Positions 21,101-29,205 of a DNA stretch of 64,000 nucleotides are shown here, piece by piece; within the stretch, counting starts at the first letter, position 1; the number at the start of each line of letters is the position of its first letter. The translations under genes were made by a program, and so were the position numbers. The notes beneath the pieces were generated by a model. The model made no database searches, was not told the origin of the DNA, and saw only the letters and a list, made by a program, of their open reading frames with translations. Source of the DNA: Candidatus Nitrotoga sp. AM1P (GTDB taxonomy: Bacteria > Pseudomonadota > Gammaproteobacteria > Burkholderiales > Gallionellaceae); NCBI RefSeq assembly GCF_013168275.1, contig NZ_AP019547.1:1302001-1366000 (forward strand). The letters run 5' to 3'.

Positions 21101-21517
21101 GCGCTGAATGATCTGCATAAACCAGCCGTGAAAAGTATTGATGGTAATAGCAGGTTGCGCCATTAAACAGTCGCGATACAGACTACGCGCGCGCGCCAGC
21201 AGGTTGCCGTCTACATCGTGCAGTTCGCGTTCCATCAGAAAAGCACGTACGGCAGTGTCATTTTGCGTGGCAAGAAAATGTAACCATTCGTGCAAGCGCG
21301 CCTGCATTTCCTGCGCAGCTTTTCGAGTGAAGGTGATGGCTAAAATTTCTCCAGGCTTAACACCGGCCAACAGCAAGCGTAGAATTCGTGACACCAGTAG
21401 CCAAGTTTTGCCGCTGCCCGCGCAGGCTTCCACGACAACGCTGTGCTGAGGGTTGAGAGCAATGAAATTGTTCATTGCATGCTCCACATTCCTTACATCT
21501 CTTCCATTAGCGCTCAT
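18194..21517 (-). CDS. addA: AddA-like UvrD-family helicase/nuclease
   Basis: About 1107 aa. Superfamily 1 helicase with C-terminal nuclease, acting with AddB in end resection for RecA loading. Walker A ACAGSGKT (31-38), ITFTRKAAQEMQ, LLDEFQDTNPVQW, VVGDPKQSIYRFRRAD, YTVHEAKGLEAPIV and LLYVAMTRAKQALLVSG are the SF1A motifs in order. Near the C-terminus, RIDRLVEF..VWVLDYKSGAPS is the PD-(D/E)XK nuclease. The frame opens at 21685, but the ATG at 21517 fits better. A second ATG at 21475 has GGAG six bases ahead and may be the true start. The gene overlaps addB by 11 bp. Confidence 0.88.
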   Translation of the reverse strand: MSANGRDVRNVEHAMNNFIALNPQHSVVVEACAGSGKTWLLVSRILRLLLAGVKPGEILAITFTRKAAQEMQARLHEWLHFLATQNDTAVRAFLMERELHDVDGNLLARARSLYRDCLMAQPAITINTFHGWFMQIIQRAPLNSGLLIGMQLLERTSVLHEEAWQMFADSLRAAPDDETAQEMQWLFTEYGLHNTRTLLKNFVQKRAEWWAYTSGQEDAVGYAMEQLRIKLDVDPEDTPFAALLDKNFESNVQAFASLLQSGSAAQQSDASKLMDALSLQDLAARFEALSARFYTKQGEPRKLKANKGQDEARYNSLCCALFESLQSVRDALTEREALHMNQAALHCGVALLQHYQDLKLRQQLMDFTDVEWQVCRLLSQSDCAEYMQYKLDSRYKHVLLDEFQDTNPVQWQILQAWFAASAAVESRPTVFVVGDPKQSIYRFRRADARLFGEVSVWLQQEFGAYPLSQNVTRRNAPAVLQAVNSVFDSQPDGFVDFETHTAHHTNLPGFVTALPLTIIENSAEIGAPGRPGWLRNPLQEARIEQETGEREAEAQQFAAGIADIMARWSVHDADGIARRAKYSDIMVLVRKRTHLRVYESALRTHRIPFLTSRRGGLLDTLEAEDIQALLTFLITPFANLELAQVLRSPFFACSDGDLMQLAQDEIGGSWWSRLQRCVQSGAASAELLRAHRLLNNWLDRADKLPVHDLLDRIYFEGDLLHRYEAALPAEMYETIRANLQAFMEIALNVDAGRYPSLPRFLAELRELRTADNNESPDEGKVGAVGNAVRIYTVHEAKGLEAPIVWLLDANDTQRKPDNYGVLLDWPPNAPQPTHFSLFTDKRGRGAKRAAYFDAEEDYVRREEMNLLYVAMTRAKQALLVSGNGELKETSWYGRIAGAVEEGDNPLLIAADNLASVLPAVTTEVDAALLRPLPTGQRAMRSTAAQRQGIGLHTLLQHLSASSSGTSVLFTAEGIKKREMADMAALQLQFDISSSDMESLWQQAQYLLALPTLQRFFDPQQYRGACNEMSYVNARGELRRIDRLVEFDDEVWVLDYKSGAPSDSVSHSVQMQEYRVAMQAVYAGKIVRCALLYADGTLCEVSASTTKS

Positions 21518-24305
21518 TCCATTCCGATTTCCGGCATAGCCCGCGCATCTCGCAATACTGGCACGCCTCGTCCGCCCCATGGGCGGGCAATGCTGCACCA
21601 CTGCGCATCTGCGCGAACACTTCCAACAGACGTGCGATATTTGCCTGCGCCAGTTCAGCCACGTCCTGTGGTGGCGCAACTGCAATCACCTTGTCTTTTT
21701 CGATACTGATAAATGCGGCTTCTTCAGCCTCATACACGTAGGCATAGCAAGCCAGTTGAACGTCCTCGCCTGCTTCTTTGAGTTTATTGCGTAGCCTGGC
21801 CGCATCCATCATCTTGTAATCCAGCACGCGCACTGCGCTACCTCCCTTGGCCTGCACATCTACACGGTCTAACCGTCCATGCATAAGCAAATCAGCAGTC
21901 AACGGCAATTCAAACGGCACTTCTCCACGTTGATATCGCCAACCTTCCGCTTCATTTTTTAACTGTGTCTCCAGATATTCGGGGATTGCTTGCTGCCAAC
22001 GCAACAACCAGGCACGCGCTAAATAATCACGTTGCACGGCAGGCGCAAAAATCTCGATACTGATGCGCAGCAGGGCCGCATCCAGATCGGTGCGCAGATG
22101 ATTGCCCAACACCTGATACTGCTCATGAAAGCGCCGCAGAATGTCATGTACCCATTCACCATAATCGCGTTTCTCCACGTCTTCACGCACCTCATCCATT
22201 TCATTGAGGTGCAAAATATGGCGGGCATAAAATTGATAGGGACACGCCACCAGACTGTTATAGCCACTGGCTGAAATACGTTTCGGAATAAGGCCTTGCA
22301 GCGCGACTGGCGCAGGCATTGCAGCCGCCGGTGGCAGTGAAAACTCTGCACTGCGCACTTGCGTACTTTCAAGCAACTTATCCCATTCCCCCTGCTTTAT
22401 CGTTAGATCGTCGCCATAAGCCAATTCGTGCAGGGCACGCAGCATTTCGAAACAGGGGCTTAACAGGTTTGCTTCGCCGCTTTTGCTGGTTTGCCAAGTA
22501 ACCAACATGGTGTCATTCATGGCGAGCAATGTCAGTAAATCATCGCGCTGCTGTGCCAAATACACTTCGCGCGTCGGCAAGCCGAACGTGGTGCGCACCG
22601 CATCATTGAACCACCGTCCACTGTCGCCAGTGCCCGGCAGATGTGCGGCATCACAACCAAGCATCAGCACTGCATCGAAGCTGCGCCAGCGCGTTGCGGC
22701 AAGATGGGTGAGTAAAACCGGGCTGTCGATAGATAAATCACGGAAGGTATGCTCATCGAGCTGTTGCGCCAGCCAATGCCGCCACTCGGTCAGGCTGACG
22801 CGCGTGGTATCGACATGCAATTCGCGCTGCCAGTTTTGCAGCGCCTGCAGCAACTGTATACCGGCATCATCCATCTTCAGTCCCTGCACTATGCCGAGAA
22901 TCTCCAGACTGGAGTAAAGCGCGCATAGCCAGCCGGACAGCGTATCATTTTTTTTATGCAAAACTTCTGCCGCCTGACGCAACCGTATCAATGCCATCCG
23001 TATCTCGACATTACCCTGCGTCAAATTGAGAACTGTATCAAGATGCGCCACCACACCATGCTTGCGCACCAGTTGTTCAAGCTGATAGACCGTCTGCTTA
23101 CGCTCGCACACGGCTTGATCGGCAAAGATGAATGGCGATTTGAGCAGATCGAGTAAATCCTGATAATAGAAATCACTTTGCAGCGCATCCAGCCAGCGCA
23201 TTAACACCGTGCTCACGGATAACGTAGATAACTTCCAGCCTGTTTCGTCGCATACCAGTACCCCAGCGCGCTCCAGCAAAGCACGCATACGCCTTGCTAC
23301 TATGCGATCTTGTGCAACGATGGCTATGTTTTTCTTGCCTGCCAGCAACCAGCGCCGTATCTGTACCTCGGCGGCACGTGCTTCCTGTTCCAAACCATGA
23401 GCGCCAAAAAAGCGCAGGCGGTGTCCCAATGCAGCGTGAGGGAAATGTTTTTTCAGGTGATAAGCTTGCTCGCGCAATGACAGGGCATCCATCTCCTCCA
23501 CCCTCTCCTGCGTGCGCAAGTTATCGTGCACACTTCTCTTATTTTCCGTTGGAATATGGTCAGTAAAGTGAGGTCGGCTGGATACGATGATGCGCATCAC
23601 TGCACATTCTGGCTGTCGTGATACCAACTCGCGCAAATCAATAATCATCACAGGCGCGCGTTTATGATATGCCTCCAGAAAGCGGGCTTCTGTCGCCGCA
23701 AGTGCGGAAGTCAATAACACATACAGCGGTAGCTCAGCTTGCTGCGCGAGTTGTGCCAAACTTTGCTGATAAGCGCGTGCGGTATCAAATTCGTCACTAT
23801 TGTTCATCGCATACCATAGCTCATACACTACGCGTGCCTCGAACTGCATGGCGATGCCACGCTTGGACTGATAGGCTTGTTCTAATTGCGATAGAAAATC
23901 TTCAGCATTTCGTGGCAGCGTGACATGATTTTGTGTCAGTTCATCCAGCAAAATCAACAGTTCGCGCGCGATGCTCCATAGATCAGCATCGGCAAACCAG
24001 CGCCGCGCGCGCAGTGCCTGATACAAAGTGGTGATACGACAAGTGTCAGGAATAACAGGTAGTGCGAGGGGAACGGACTGAACCCAATCATTGAGCGTGA
24101 CCATCTGCGGCAATAAAATCACAGGCAGGTTGGCTACACATGCCAAACTTTGCGCCAATGGTTGTGACACATGGTAATTGGGCAACAATACCCTGGCACG
24201 GCGCAGATCAGGTATTTCGTGAGAGTGCTGCGTCAGAATGACGCGTGCAACAGAATCAAAAAAAATAGCAGGGGTTGATGTATTACTTTGCGGTATCGGG
24301 TTCAA
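21507..24305 (-). CDS. addB: AddB-like nuclease/inactivated helicase subunit
   Basis: 932 aa. Partner of the AddA-like protein and probably the Chi-scanning subunit. The N-terminal part resembles a degenerate helicase fold lacking a clear Walker A. ISASGYNSLVACPYQFYARHIL and GRLDRVDVQA..VRVLDYKM form the C-terminal PD-(D/E)XK nuclease. CQYCEMRGLC at the end, with the earlier Cys in VACPYQFY, is the arrangement that binds an Fe-S cluster in AddB. The start is a TTG at 24305 with AGAGGT eight bases upstream; no usable ATG occurs before residue 88. fdxA lies upstream on the same strand after 260 bp. Confidence 0.85.
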   Translation of the reverse strand: MNPIPQSNTSTPAIFFDSVARVILTQHSHEIPDLRRARVLLPNYHVSQPLAQSLACVANLPVILLPQMVTLNDWVQSVPLALPVIPDTCRITTLYQALRARRWFADADLWSIARELLILLDELTQNHVTLPRNAEDFLSQLEQAYQSKRGIAMQFEARVVYELWYAMNNSDEFDTARAYQQSLAQLAQQAELPLYVLLTSALAATEARFLEAYHKRAPVMIIDLRELVSRQPECAVMRIIVSSRPHFTDHIPTENKRSVHDNLRTQERVEEMDALSLREQAYHLKKHFPHAALGHRLRFFGAHGLEQEARAAEVQIRRWLLAGKKNIAIVAQDRIVARRMRALLERAGVLVCDETGWKLSTLSVSTVLMRWLDALQSDFYYQDLLDLLKSPFIFADQAVCERKQTVYQLEQLVRKHGVVAHLDTVLNLTQGNVEIRMALIRLRQAAEVLHKKNDTLSGWLCALYSSLEILGIVQGLKMDDAGIQLLQALQNWQRELHVDTTRVSLTEWRHWLAQQLDEHTFRDLSIDSPVLLTHLAATRWRSFDAVLMLGCDAAHLPGTGDSGRWFNDAVRTTFGLPTREVYLAQQRDDLLTLLAMNDTMLVTWQTSKSGEANLLSPCFEMLRALHELAYGDDLTIKQGEWDKLLESTQVRSAEFSLPPAAAMPAPVALQGLIPKRISASGYNSLVACPYQFYARHILHLNEMDEVREDVEKRDYGEWVHDILRRFHEQYQVLGNHLRTDLDAALLRISIEIFAPAVQRDYLARAWLLRWQQAIPEYLETQLKNEAEGWRYQRGEVPFELPLTADLLMHGRLDRVDVQAKGGSAVRVLDYKMMDAARLRNKLKEAGEDVQLACYAYVYEAEEAAFISIEKDKVIAVAPPQDVAELAQANIARLLEVFAQMRSGAALPAHGADEACQYCEMRGLCRKSEWNER

Positions 24306-24484
24306 CGCTTATTACCTCTATCGCCATTTTCGCGCAGACGAGCGTCATCAATACTTATCGATTGAAAGATACATAATTACGTACCCAGTGATGTACGGTG
24401 CATACCCACGTTCTTCACTACTGCTTGCGCAGGAATGAAGAACTATAAGCCTTTAGCAATACCATTGGAGCAATAAATAACGAG

Positions 24485-24511
24485 GAGACGCACTAACAAT
24501 TTCAGCGTCTC
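24485..24511 (-). terminator. Candidate terminator downstream of fdxA
   Basis: GAGACGC (24485-24491) pairs with GCGTCTC (24505-24511) around a 13-base loop. On the minus strand the hairpin is followed by ctcgttatttatt, a loose T-rich tail. It lies about 55 bp after the fdxA stop and before addB. Confidence 0.5.
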
Positions 24512-24565
24512 TATCAACAGATAGGACACTTAAAAACATATTCACGCAATGCAAGAAGAAGCATT

Positions 24566-24988
24566 TCAGCGCATCAGCAACTTATCCATTCCTGTCAAGC
24601 CATCCTCATCCTTCCCGTCCTTTGACCCACCAGGATAGTTTCGCTCTTCCTCACCAGGAGCATATTCCTTCTCCAACAGATGCAGCTTGTTCTTCACTTC
24701 TTTCCACTCATCTGCATCGGCCGGTGGATCTTTTTTCTCGACAATACACTTCCACACCTTACATAACTCTGCATTCAGCGCGCTAAATTGCCGCTGATCT
24801 TCTGGCAAATCATCCTCGGCATAAATTGCATTGACTGGGCATTCGGCAACGCACAGGGTGCAGTCTATGCATTCATCTGGGTCAATCACCAAGCTGTTCG
24901 GTCCTTCGTAAAAACAATCCACAGGGCAAACTTCAACACAGTCAGTATATTTACATTTGATACAAGCTTCGGTAACTACGTAAGTCAT
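24566..24988 (-). CDS. fdxA: 7Fe ferredoxin FdxA with C-terminal extension
   Basis: 140 aa. Cytoplasmic electron carrier with one [3Fe-4S] and one [4Fe-4S] cluster. Cysteines 9, 12, 17, 21, 25, 40, 43, 46 and 50 match the Azotobacter FdI-type pattern ([19 protein letters not shown] and [14 protein letters not shown]). The usual FdxA ends at about 107 residues, after the tryptophan-containing [16 protein letters not shown]. Here about 30 more charged residues follow (acidic, Gly/Lys-rich, ending GMDKLLMR). The physiological partner is unknown. Confidence 0.93.
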   Translation of the reverse strand: MTYVVTEACIKCKYTDCVEVCPVDCFYEGPNSLVIDPDECIDCTLCVAECPVNAIYAEDDLPEDQRQFSALNAELCKVWKCIVEKKDPPADADEWKEVKNKLHLLEKEYAPGEEERNYPGGSKDGKDEDGLTGMDKLLMR

Positions 24989-25140
24989 GAATTCAAACTC
25001 CTATTGAAATATGTTTGCTATTTTAAACAAAATACAGATTAGTGTCAGCTATAGCGACCTAATTATTCAGAGTAGATTGGAGTCAGACTCGATTGAATCA
25101 GCCATCTCACGTTTAGACCTGCCCCCGACAGAGACATTGT

Positions 25141-25205
25141 GACCCCAATTTACCAATTTATTTGACCACAATTTCTTTCACAATTTCTTTCGACCCCAAT
25201 TTCTT
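25141..25205. repeat. Cluster of GACCCCAATTTCTTT-like repeats left of the OLD gene
   Basis: Four imperfect copies follow each other: gaccccaattta (25141), gaccacaatttcttt (25164), cacaatttcttt (25179) and cgaccccaatttcttt (25191-25206). The last touches the stop of the OLD-type gene. The same motif in inverted orientation lies just beyond the gene's other end (27201-27214). Related ggggtca motifs also occur at the end of the restriction gene (18172-18182). Function unknown; probably a border or repeat sequence linked to insertion. Confidence 0.75.
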
Positions 25206-25207
25206 TC

Positions 25208-27178
25208 TTACTTGCCCACAAGTGCATTGAAAGTCTTGAACACCATCTCGAAACGGTCGAGGGTTGCATTGACCGCTGCTGTATCTGTATCCAGGACGGT
25301 CGGGTTTTCCAAGAGCCAGCGCGACGCTCCGAAGTGATCGAAATCGGCCACTGATGCCGGCATCAGCTTGAATAGGGCCTCCGCCTTCTTGACGATGCGC
25401 GGGGTTGTCGCCGCCGCCATCAAAGTTTCCTTCGTCACCGCATTGGCTGCTGGCGGCTTGTAGGCCCCATTGAGCATCTCGACGAACAGGTCGGCGTCGA
25501 ACAAGTCCTCGACATCAGACTCGGCTTGGTTCGTGAAGTCCGCACAGGTATAGAAATGCCCGGCCTTCAGAATGTCGGCCTTCTTCAAATTCTCGATCTT
25601 GGTCTTATCGCCATTGGCAATATCGGAGAGCACAGCCACATTGATTCGGTTGCCGCCGAAGAGCCTCACGAATGGGGCGATCTTGTCGATGCCGCCCGAT
25701 GGACACAGCGTCCACTTCGGATCAAACCCAACGCGTCGGCGCTTGGTCAACGCCTGCGACAGAACACTCAGATAGAGGATGTCCGAGGGGCCTTCAACCA
25801 GCCAAGTGTTGGCGCCGATGAATAGCGACTGGGTCACTTCGTAGCCCAACGCGCCTTGGAGTGGGAAGAGCGTGTCGTCGTTGACTTCAAGCACGTCGGA
25901 TCGAACCTTCGTCCCCCTGACATCGGAACGCTTGCCCGGCTTCTCGATGACCACGTCCTCCACGATGCGGACATCGGCAAGGCGATCCATCGGAACCATG
26001 AAGGGCGAATGCGTGGTGAAGATGACCTGATGATCCGGCAGCAGCCGCTCGACGATGTAGCGCAGCAAGTCGCCTTGGGCCTTACCATGCAGGGTCAAGC
26101 CGGGCTCGTCCAACAAGATGACCGCATTGCCATTGCCCGGCGTCTTCTTGAGCTGCTTGAACTGAGCCAGAAACGAGAAGAACCAAACAAAGCCTGCGCT
26201 GCGTTCGGACAAGGGCAGCGTCGCCTTGTGGTTGGTGTTTTTGATTCGGATATCGGCCACCATGCCGGTGTCGAACGGGGCCGGGTCTTTGGGCTTGGCA
26301 TTATCGATCTCGATGACCACTTCCAATGCATTGTTCTGGCTCCAGAACTGGAAGATTTCCTCTGTGATCTCGTTGCTTGCAGCCTCGCACTTGGCCTTCA
26401 ACTCCTCGCGGCGATCCACATTCTTCAAGTCCTCCAGAGTGGTGCCCGCGTATTCGAGGAAATCGAGAAAGATTTTGTCGCCGACTGAGACCCTGTCGTT
26501 CTGCTTGTCCAGTTGGAGCTTTTCAATCGAGACCATCCCGGACATACGCTCGAAGTGAGACGTGAAGAAAAACTTCGGTTGGCGCGCGGCAAGTACGGCG
26601 ATAACGCCCTTGGTGAAACTCGACCCCTTGCTCTTCTTGATGTCCTGCAAGAGAGCCTCTTGCTTTGCTGAGCGTTCGGCAAGCCCCGTCAGCGCCTTGT
26701 CTGCCGATGGTCCGTCATGAACCCCATGCAAGACGTTGCGCTCCGTCGCGTCGAGAGCATGTCTGCTGACAAAATTTCCCAGTGCTTTGGCTTGATCGAT
26801 TTCGATAGTCCAAAGGCACACATCGTCGTCATACCGGAACCCGAATTCGGACTGGAACACGTCGCCATTCAACACCCCTGCTCCGAAGCGCTTCTCGACT
26901 GCAGCCTTGTCCTCCTCTTCGAGCCGCCACCATGTCCGAATCACTTCGGCCGTGCCATCAGGATGCCGCTCGTCGAACCGGGTCGAAAACCGTCGCGGGT
27001 AGTCGATGACTTCGTCGAACTCGAACGGTTGCGAAGGCTTGAGTCCGCGCATAGCGCTCAGCAAAGCGGTCTTGCCCGCCTCGTTCTTGCCGACAAGGCA
27101 TGTGAGCTCACCGATCTCAAATTCCCCGCTGTCCTCCACGGACCGGTAGTTTTGAACGCGAACTTTGATTAGCCTCAT
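25208..27178 (-). CDS. OLD-family ATPase with TOPRIM nuclease domain
   Basis: 656 aa. An N-terminal SMC/ABC-like ATPase with Walker A LVGKNEAGKTALL (about 28-40), an insert, signature-like LSERSAGF and Walker B VILLDEPGLTLH (about 350). The C-terminal TOPRIM domain has TWLVEGPSDILYL (about 460) and AVLSDIANGDKTK. This is the OLD (overcoming lysogenization defect) architecture; such proteins are nucleases and many defend against phage. No UvrD partner sits directly beside it, so class 1 (stand-alone) OLD fits. The gene looks more G+C rich than fdxA and folE2 beside it and is bracketed by inverted motifs, suggesting acquisition. Target unknown. Confidence 0.85.
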   Translation of the reverse strand: MRLIKVRVQNYRSVEDSGEFEIGELTCLVGKNEAGKTALLSAMRGLKPSQPFEFDEVIDYPRRFSTRFDERHPDGTAEVIRTWWRLEEEDKAAVEKRFGAGVLNGDVFQSEFGFRYDDDVCLWTIEIDQAKALGNFVSRHALDATERNVLHGVHDGPSADKALTGLAERSAKQEALLQDIKKSKGSSFTKGVIAVLAARQPKFFFTSHFERMSGMVSIEKLQLDKQNDRVSVGDKIFLDFLEYAGTTLEDLKNVDRREELKAKCEAASNEITEEIFQFWSQNNALEVVIEIDNAKPKDPAPFDTGMVADIRIKNTNHKATLPLSERSAGFVWFFSFLAQFKQLKKTPGNGNAVILLDEPGLTLHGKAQGDLLRYIVERLLPDHQVIFTTHSPFMVPMDRLADVRIVEDVVIEKPGKRSDVRGTKVRSDVLEVNDDTLFPLQGALGYEVTQSLFIGANTWLVEGPSDILYLSVLSQALTKRRRVGFDPKWTLCPSGGIDKIAPFVRLFGGNRINVAVLSDIANGDKTKIENLKKADILKAGHFYTCADFTNQAESDVEDLFDADLFVEMLNGAYKPPAANAVTKETLMAAATTPRIVKKAEALFKLMPASVADFDHFGASRWLLENPTVLDTDTAAVNATLDRFEMVFKTFNALVGK

Positions 27179-27200
27179 GATTTATCTATCTCCCGTGTTG

Positions 27201-27214
27201 AAGAAATTGGGTCG
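27201..27214. repeat. Inverted copy of the GACCCAATTTCTT motif right of the OLD gene
   Basis: AAGAAATTGGGTCG is the reverse complement of CGACCC(C)AATTTCTT at 25191-25205, differing by one deleted C. It lies 22 bp upstream of the OLD start codon and a few bases from the folE2 stop. Together the two copies bracket the OLD gene almost exactly. Confidence 0.75.
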
Positions 27215-27216
27215 AT

Positions 27217-28023
27217 TTAATCTTTTTTACTTTTATCGCACTCTATCAAAGCATAAGCCGAATGATTATGTATTGATTCAAAATTCTCCGACTCAACCAC
27301 ATAGGCCTCAATACGCTCGTCACGATTAAGCGTTGCTGCGACATCGCGCACCATATCTTCAACGAATTTGGGATTATCGTAAGCTCGTTCAGTGACAAAT
27401 TTCTCATCTGGACGCTTAAGTAAGCCATACAGCTCGCAAGACGCCTGCTCCTCGGCATAACGCACCACCTCCTCTATCCATACGGAACGGCTGGTACTTA
27501 CCGTAATAGTCACGTGTGAACGTTGATTGTGCGCGCCTCGCTCAGATATTTTTTTCGAGCACGGACACAGGCTGGTTACCGGCACTACTACCTTCATGGT
27601 AAAGCGGTATTGCCCATTATTAATTTCGCCCATAAAGGTAACGTCGTAGTCCAACAAGCTCTGCACGCCAGAGATCGGGGCAGTCTTATTGATAAAATAA
27701 GGGAAGCTCATTTCAATGTAGCCAGACTGAGCCTCTAATTTCTCAACCATCTCACGTAGAATACTTTCAAAGGACTCTACGGAAATCTCCCGCCCATGAT
27801 GGTTGAGTATCTCAACAAAACGCGACATGTGCGTGCCTTTGAAGTTATGCGGCAAGTGCACATACATATTAAAAGTGGCAACGGTATGCTGCACCCCCGC
27901 GTTTTTATCTTTAACTTGCACTGGATGACGAATACTCTTGATGCCGACTTTGTTAATCGCCAAGTGGCGCGTATCGGCCATATTTTGTACATCAGGAATA
28001 AGGATAGCCTGGGGAGAGTTCAT
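27217..28023 (-). CDS. folE2: GTP cyclohydrolase FolE2 (type IB)
   Basis: 268 aa. Forms 7,8-dihydroneopterin triphosphate from GTP, the entry to folate and queuosine precursors. The type IB signature [11 protein letters not shown], with Cys153 and Cys155 as metal/active-site residues, and the nearby [10 protein letters not shown] and IHNHSAYA motifs identify FolE2, not zinc-dependent FolE. No Zur-box was recognised upstream, so it may be the constitutive enzyme. folB and folK of the same pathway are at 61.8-62.8 kb. Upstream, 28024-28310 holds only weak hairpins. Confidence 0.95.
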   Translation of the reverse strand: MNSPQAILIPDVQNMADTRHLAINKVGIKSIRHPVQVKDKNAGVQHTVATFNMYVHLPHNFKGTHMSRFVEILNHHGREISVESFESILREMVEKLEAQSGYIEMSFPYFINKTAPISGVQSLLDYDVTFMGEINNGQYRFTMKVVVPVTSLCPCSKKISERGAHNQRSHVTITVSTSRSVWIEEVVRYAEEQASCELYGLLKRPDEKFVTERAYDNPKFVEDMVRDVAATLNRDERIEAYVVESENFESIHNHSAYALIECDKSKKD

Positions 28024-28310
28024 ATTTGCGCAGTGTAATAGCTAGAGAGATACAAGAATTCGGATAAATTTAATTACATTAATATAGTCTGTAGCGTTAT
28101 CAGACTACCTTACTAACGAGGTTACTCGCTACCAAAATAGGTAGGTTAACTCAGCTTGGATGCAGACGGAAAGTCGTTTAACCGCATTAAGCTAAACGCA
28201 CATAAGTCAAAACATTAAGATAATGGACAAAAATTCAATATGACGGACATAACGGTCTAACCTTGCGGATTCCCCCGGAAGCCCAGGGGATTTCCTCATA
28301 AAATCACCTT

Positions 28311-28970
28311 TTAACTCGGTTGCTTCACTACACGTAAGTAAGGTTTAACTGTTTTCCAACCGTCTGGGAACATTGTCTTTGCATCATCATCAGATACCGA
28401 CGGTACGATAATTACGTCATCGCCATTTTTCCAATTGACAGGAGTCGCGACTTTAGATCTGGCGGTTAACTGCATGGAATCCAGAACACGTAGGATCTCA
28501 TCAAAATTTCGACCTGTGGACATCGGGTAGGTAAGTGTCAATTTAATCTTTTTGTCTGGACCAATAATAAAAACTGAGCGAACAGTTGCATTCGTAGCAG
28601 CAGTACGACCCTCGGATGTACCCGTTTCTGAAGCTGGTAACATGTTATAAAGCTTCGCTACAGCTAAGTCTTCATCTCCGATCATAGGGTAATTAACAGC
28701 ATAACCTTGTGTTTCTTGAATATCTTTTGCCCATTTTGCATGGTTATCTACTGGATCGACGCTTAATCCAATTATTTTGCAGTTTCGTTTTTTAAATTCC
28801 GGCTCCAATTTTGCCATGTACCCTAATTCAGTTGTACATACTGGCGTAAAATCTTTTGGATGAGAAAATAATATTGCCCAGCCGTTGCCAATCCACTCAT
28901 GAAAATTAATGGTACCTTGAGTTGTAGGGGCAGTAAAATTTGGTGCTTCATCATTAATCCGTAGTGACAT
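28311..28970 (-). CDS. 1-Cys peroxiredoxin (Prx6 type)
   Basis: 219 aa. Thiol peroxidase of the Prx6 group, reducing H2O2 and organic hydroperoxides in the cytoplasm. The peroxidatic cysteine is Cys45 in HPKDFTPVCTTELG. No resolving cysteine of the 2-Cys type is visible, and the long C-terminal domain (GKNFDE-like GRNFDEILRVLDS, WKNGDDVIIVPSVSD) is Prx6-specific. GGAGGATAG lies just upstream of the ATG. The upstream 28971-29205 region is strongly A+T rich and probably carries the promoter. The gene stands alone between folE2 and dxs. Confidence 0.94.
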   Translation of the reverse strand: MSLRINDEAPNFTAPTTQGTINFHEWIGNGWAILFSHPKDFTPVCTTELGYMAKLEPEFKKRNCKIIGLSVDPVDNHAKWAKDIQETQGYAVNYPMIGDEDLAVAKLYNMLPASETGTSEGRTAATNATVRSVFIIGPDKKIKLTLTYPMSTGRNFDEILRVLDSMQLTARSKVATPVNWKNGDDVIIVPSVSDDDAKTMFPDGWKTVKPYLRVVKQPS

Positions 28971-29205
28971 GGTCTATCCTCCGTTTATATTGAAATTATG
29001 TCTTAACACCTTTTACTACTACATATTGATTACACTGTTATTTTTTGCAATCAAATATATTTTTATGACTGTTTACTTTTCAAAAGTATACTTCAAAAGT
29101 AAATTTAATAATTCGTTGATCTGATTTATATATTTGTCGAGACCATAAGCTAACTTAAGAATAGCTTTATCAACCATAAATTCATTAGCAATACAACACG
29201 TTAAT

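Noticed and set aside
25856..26488. 210-codon plus-strand frame opposite the OLD ATPase
   Set aside because: Antisense shadow favoured by high G+C; the opposite strand carries Walker and TOPRIM motifs.
18194..27178. Gabija-like system: OLD-type ATPase near a UvrD-like helicase
   Set aside because: The helicase is a full AddA with nuclease domain paired with AddB, and fdxA and an insertion border separate it from the OLD gene. Gabija has adjacent gajA-gajB with a small helicase.
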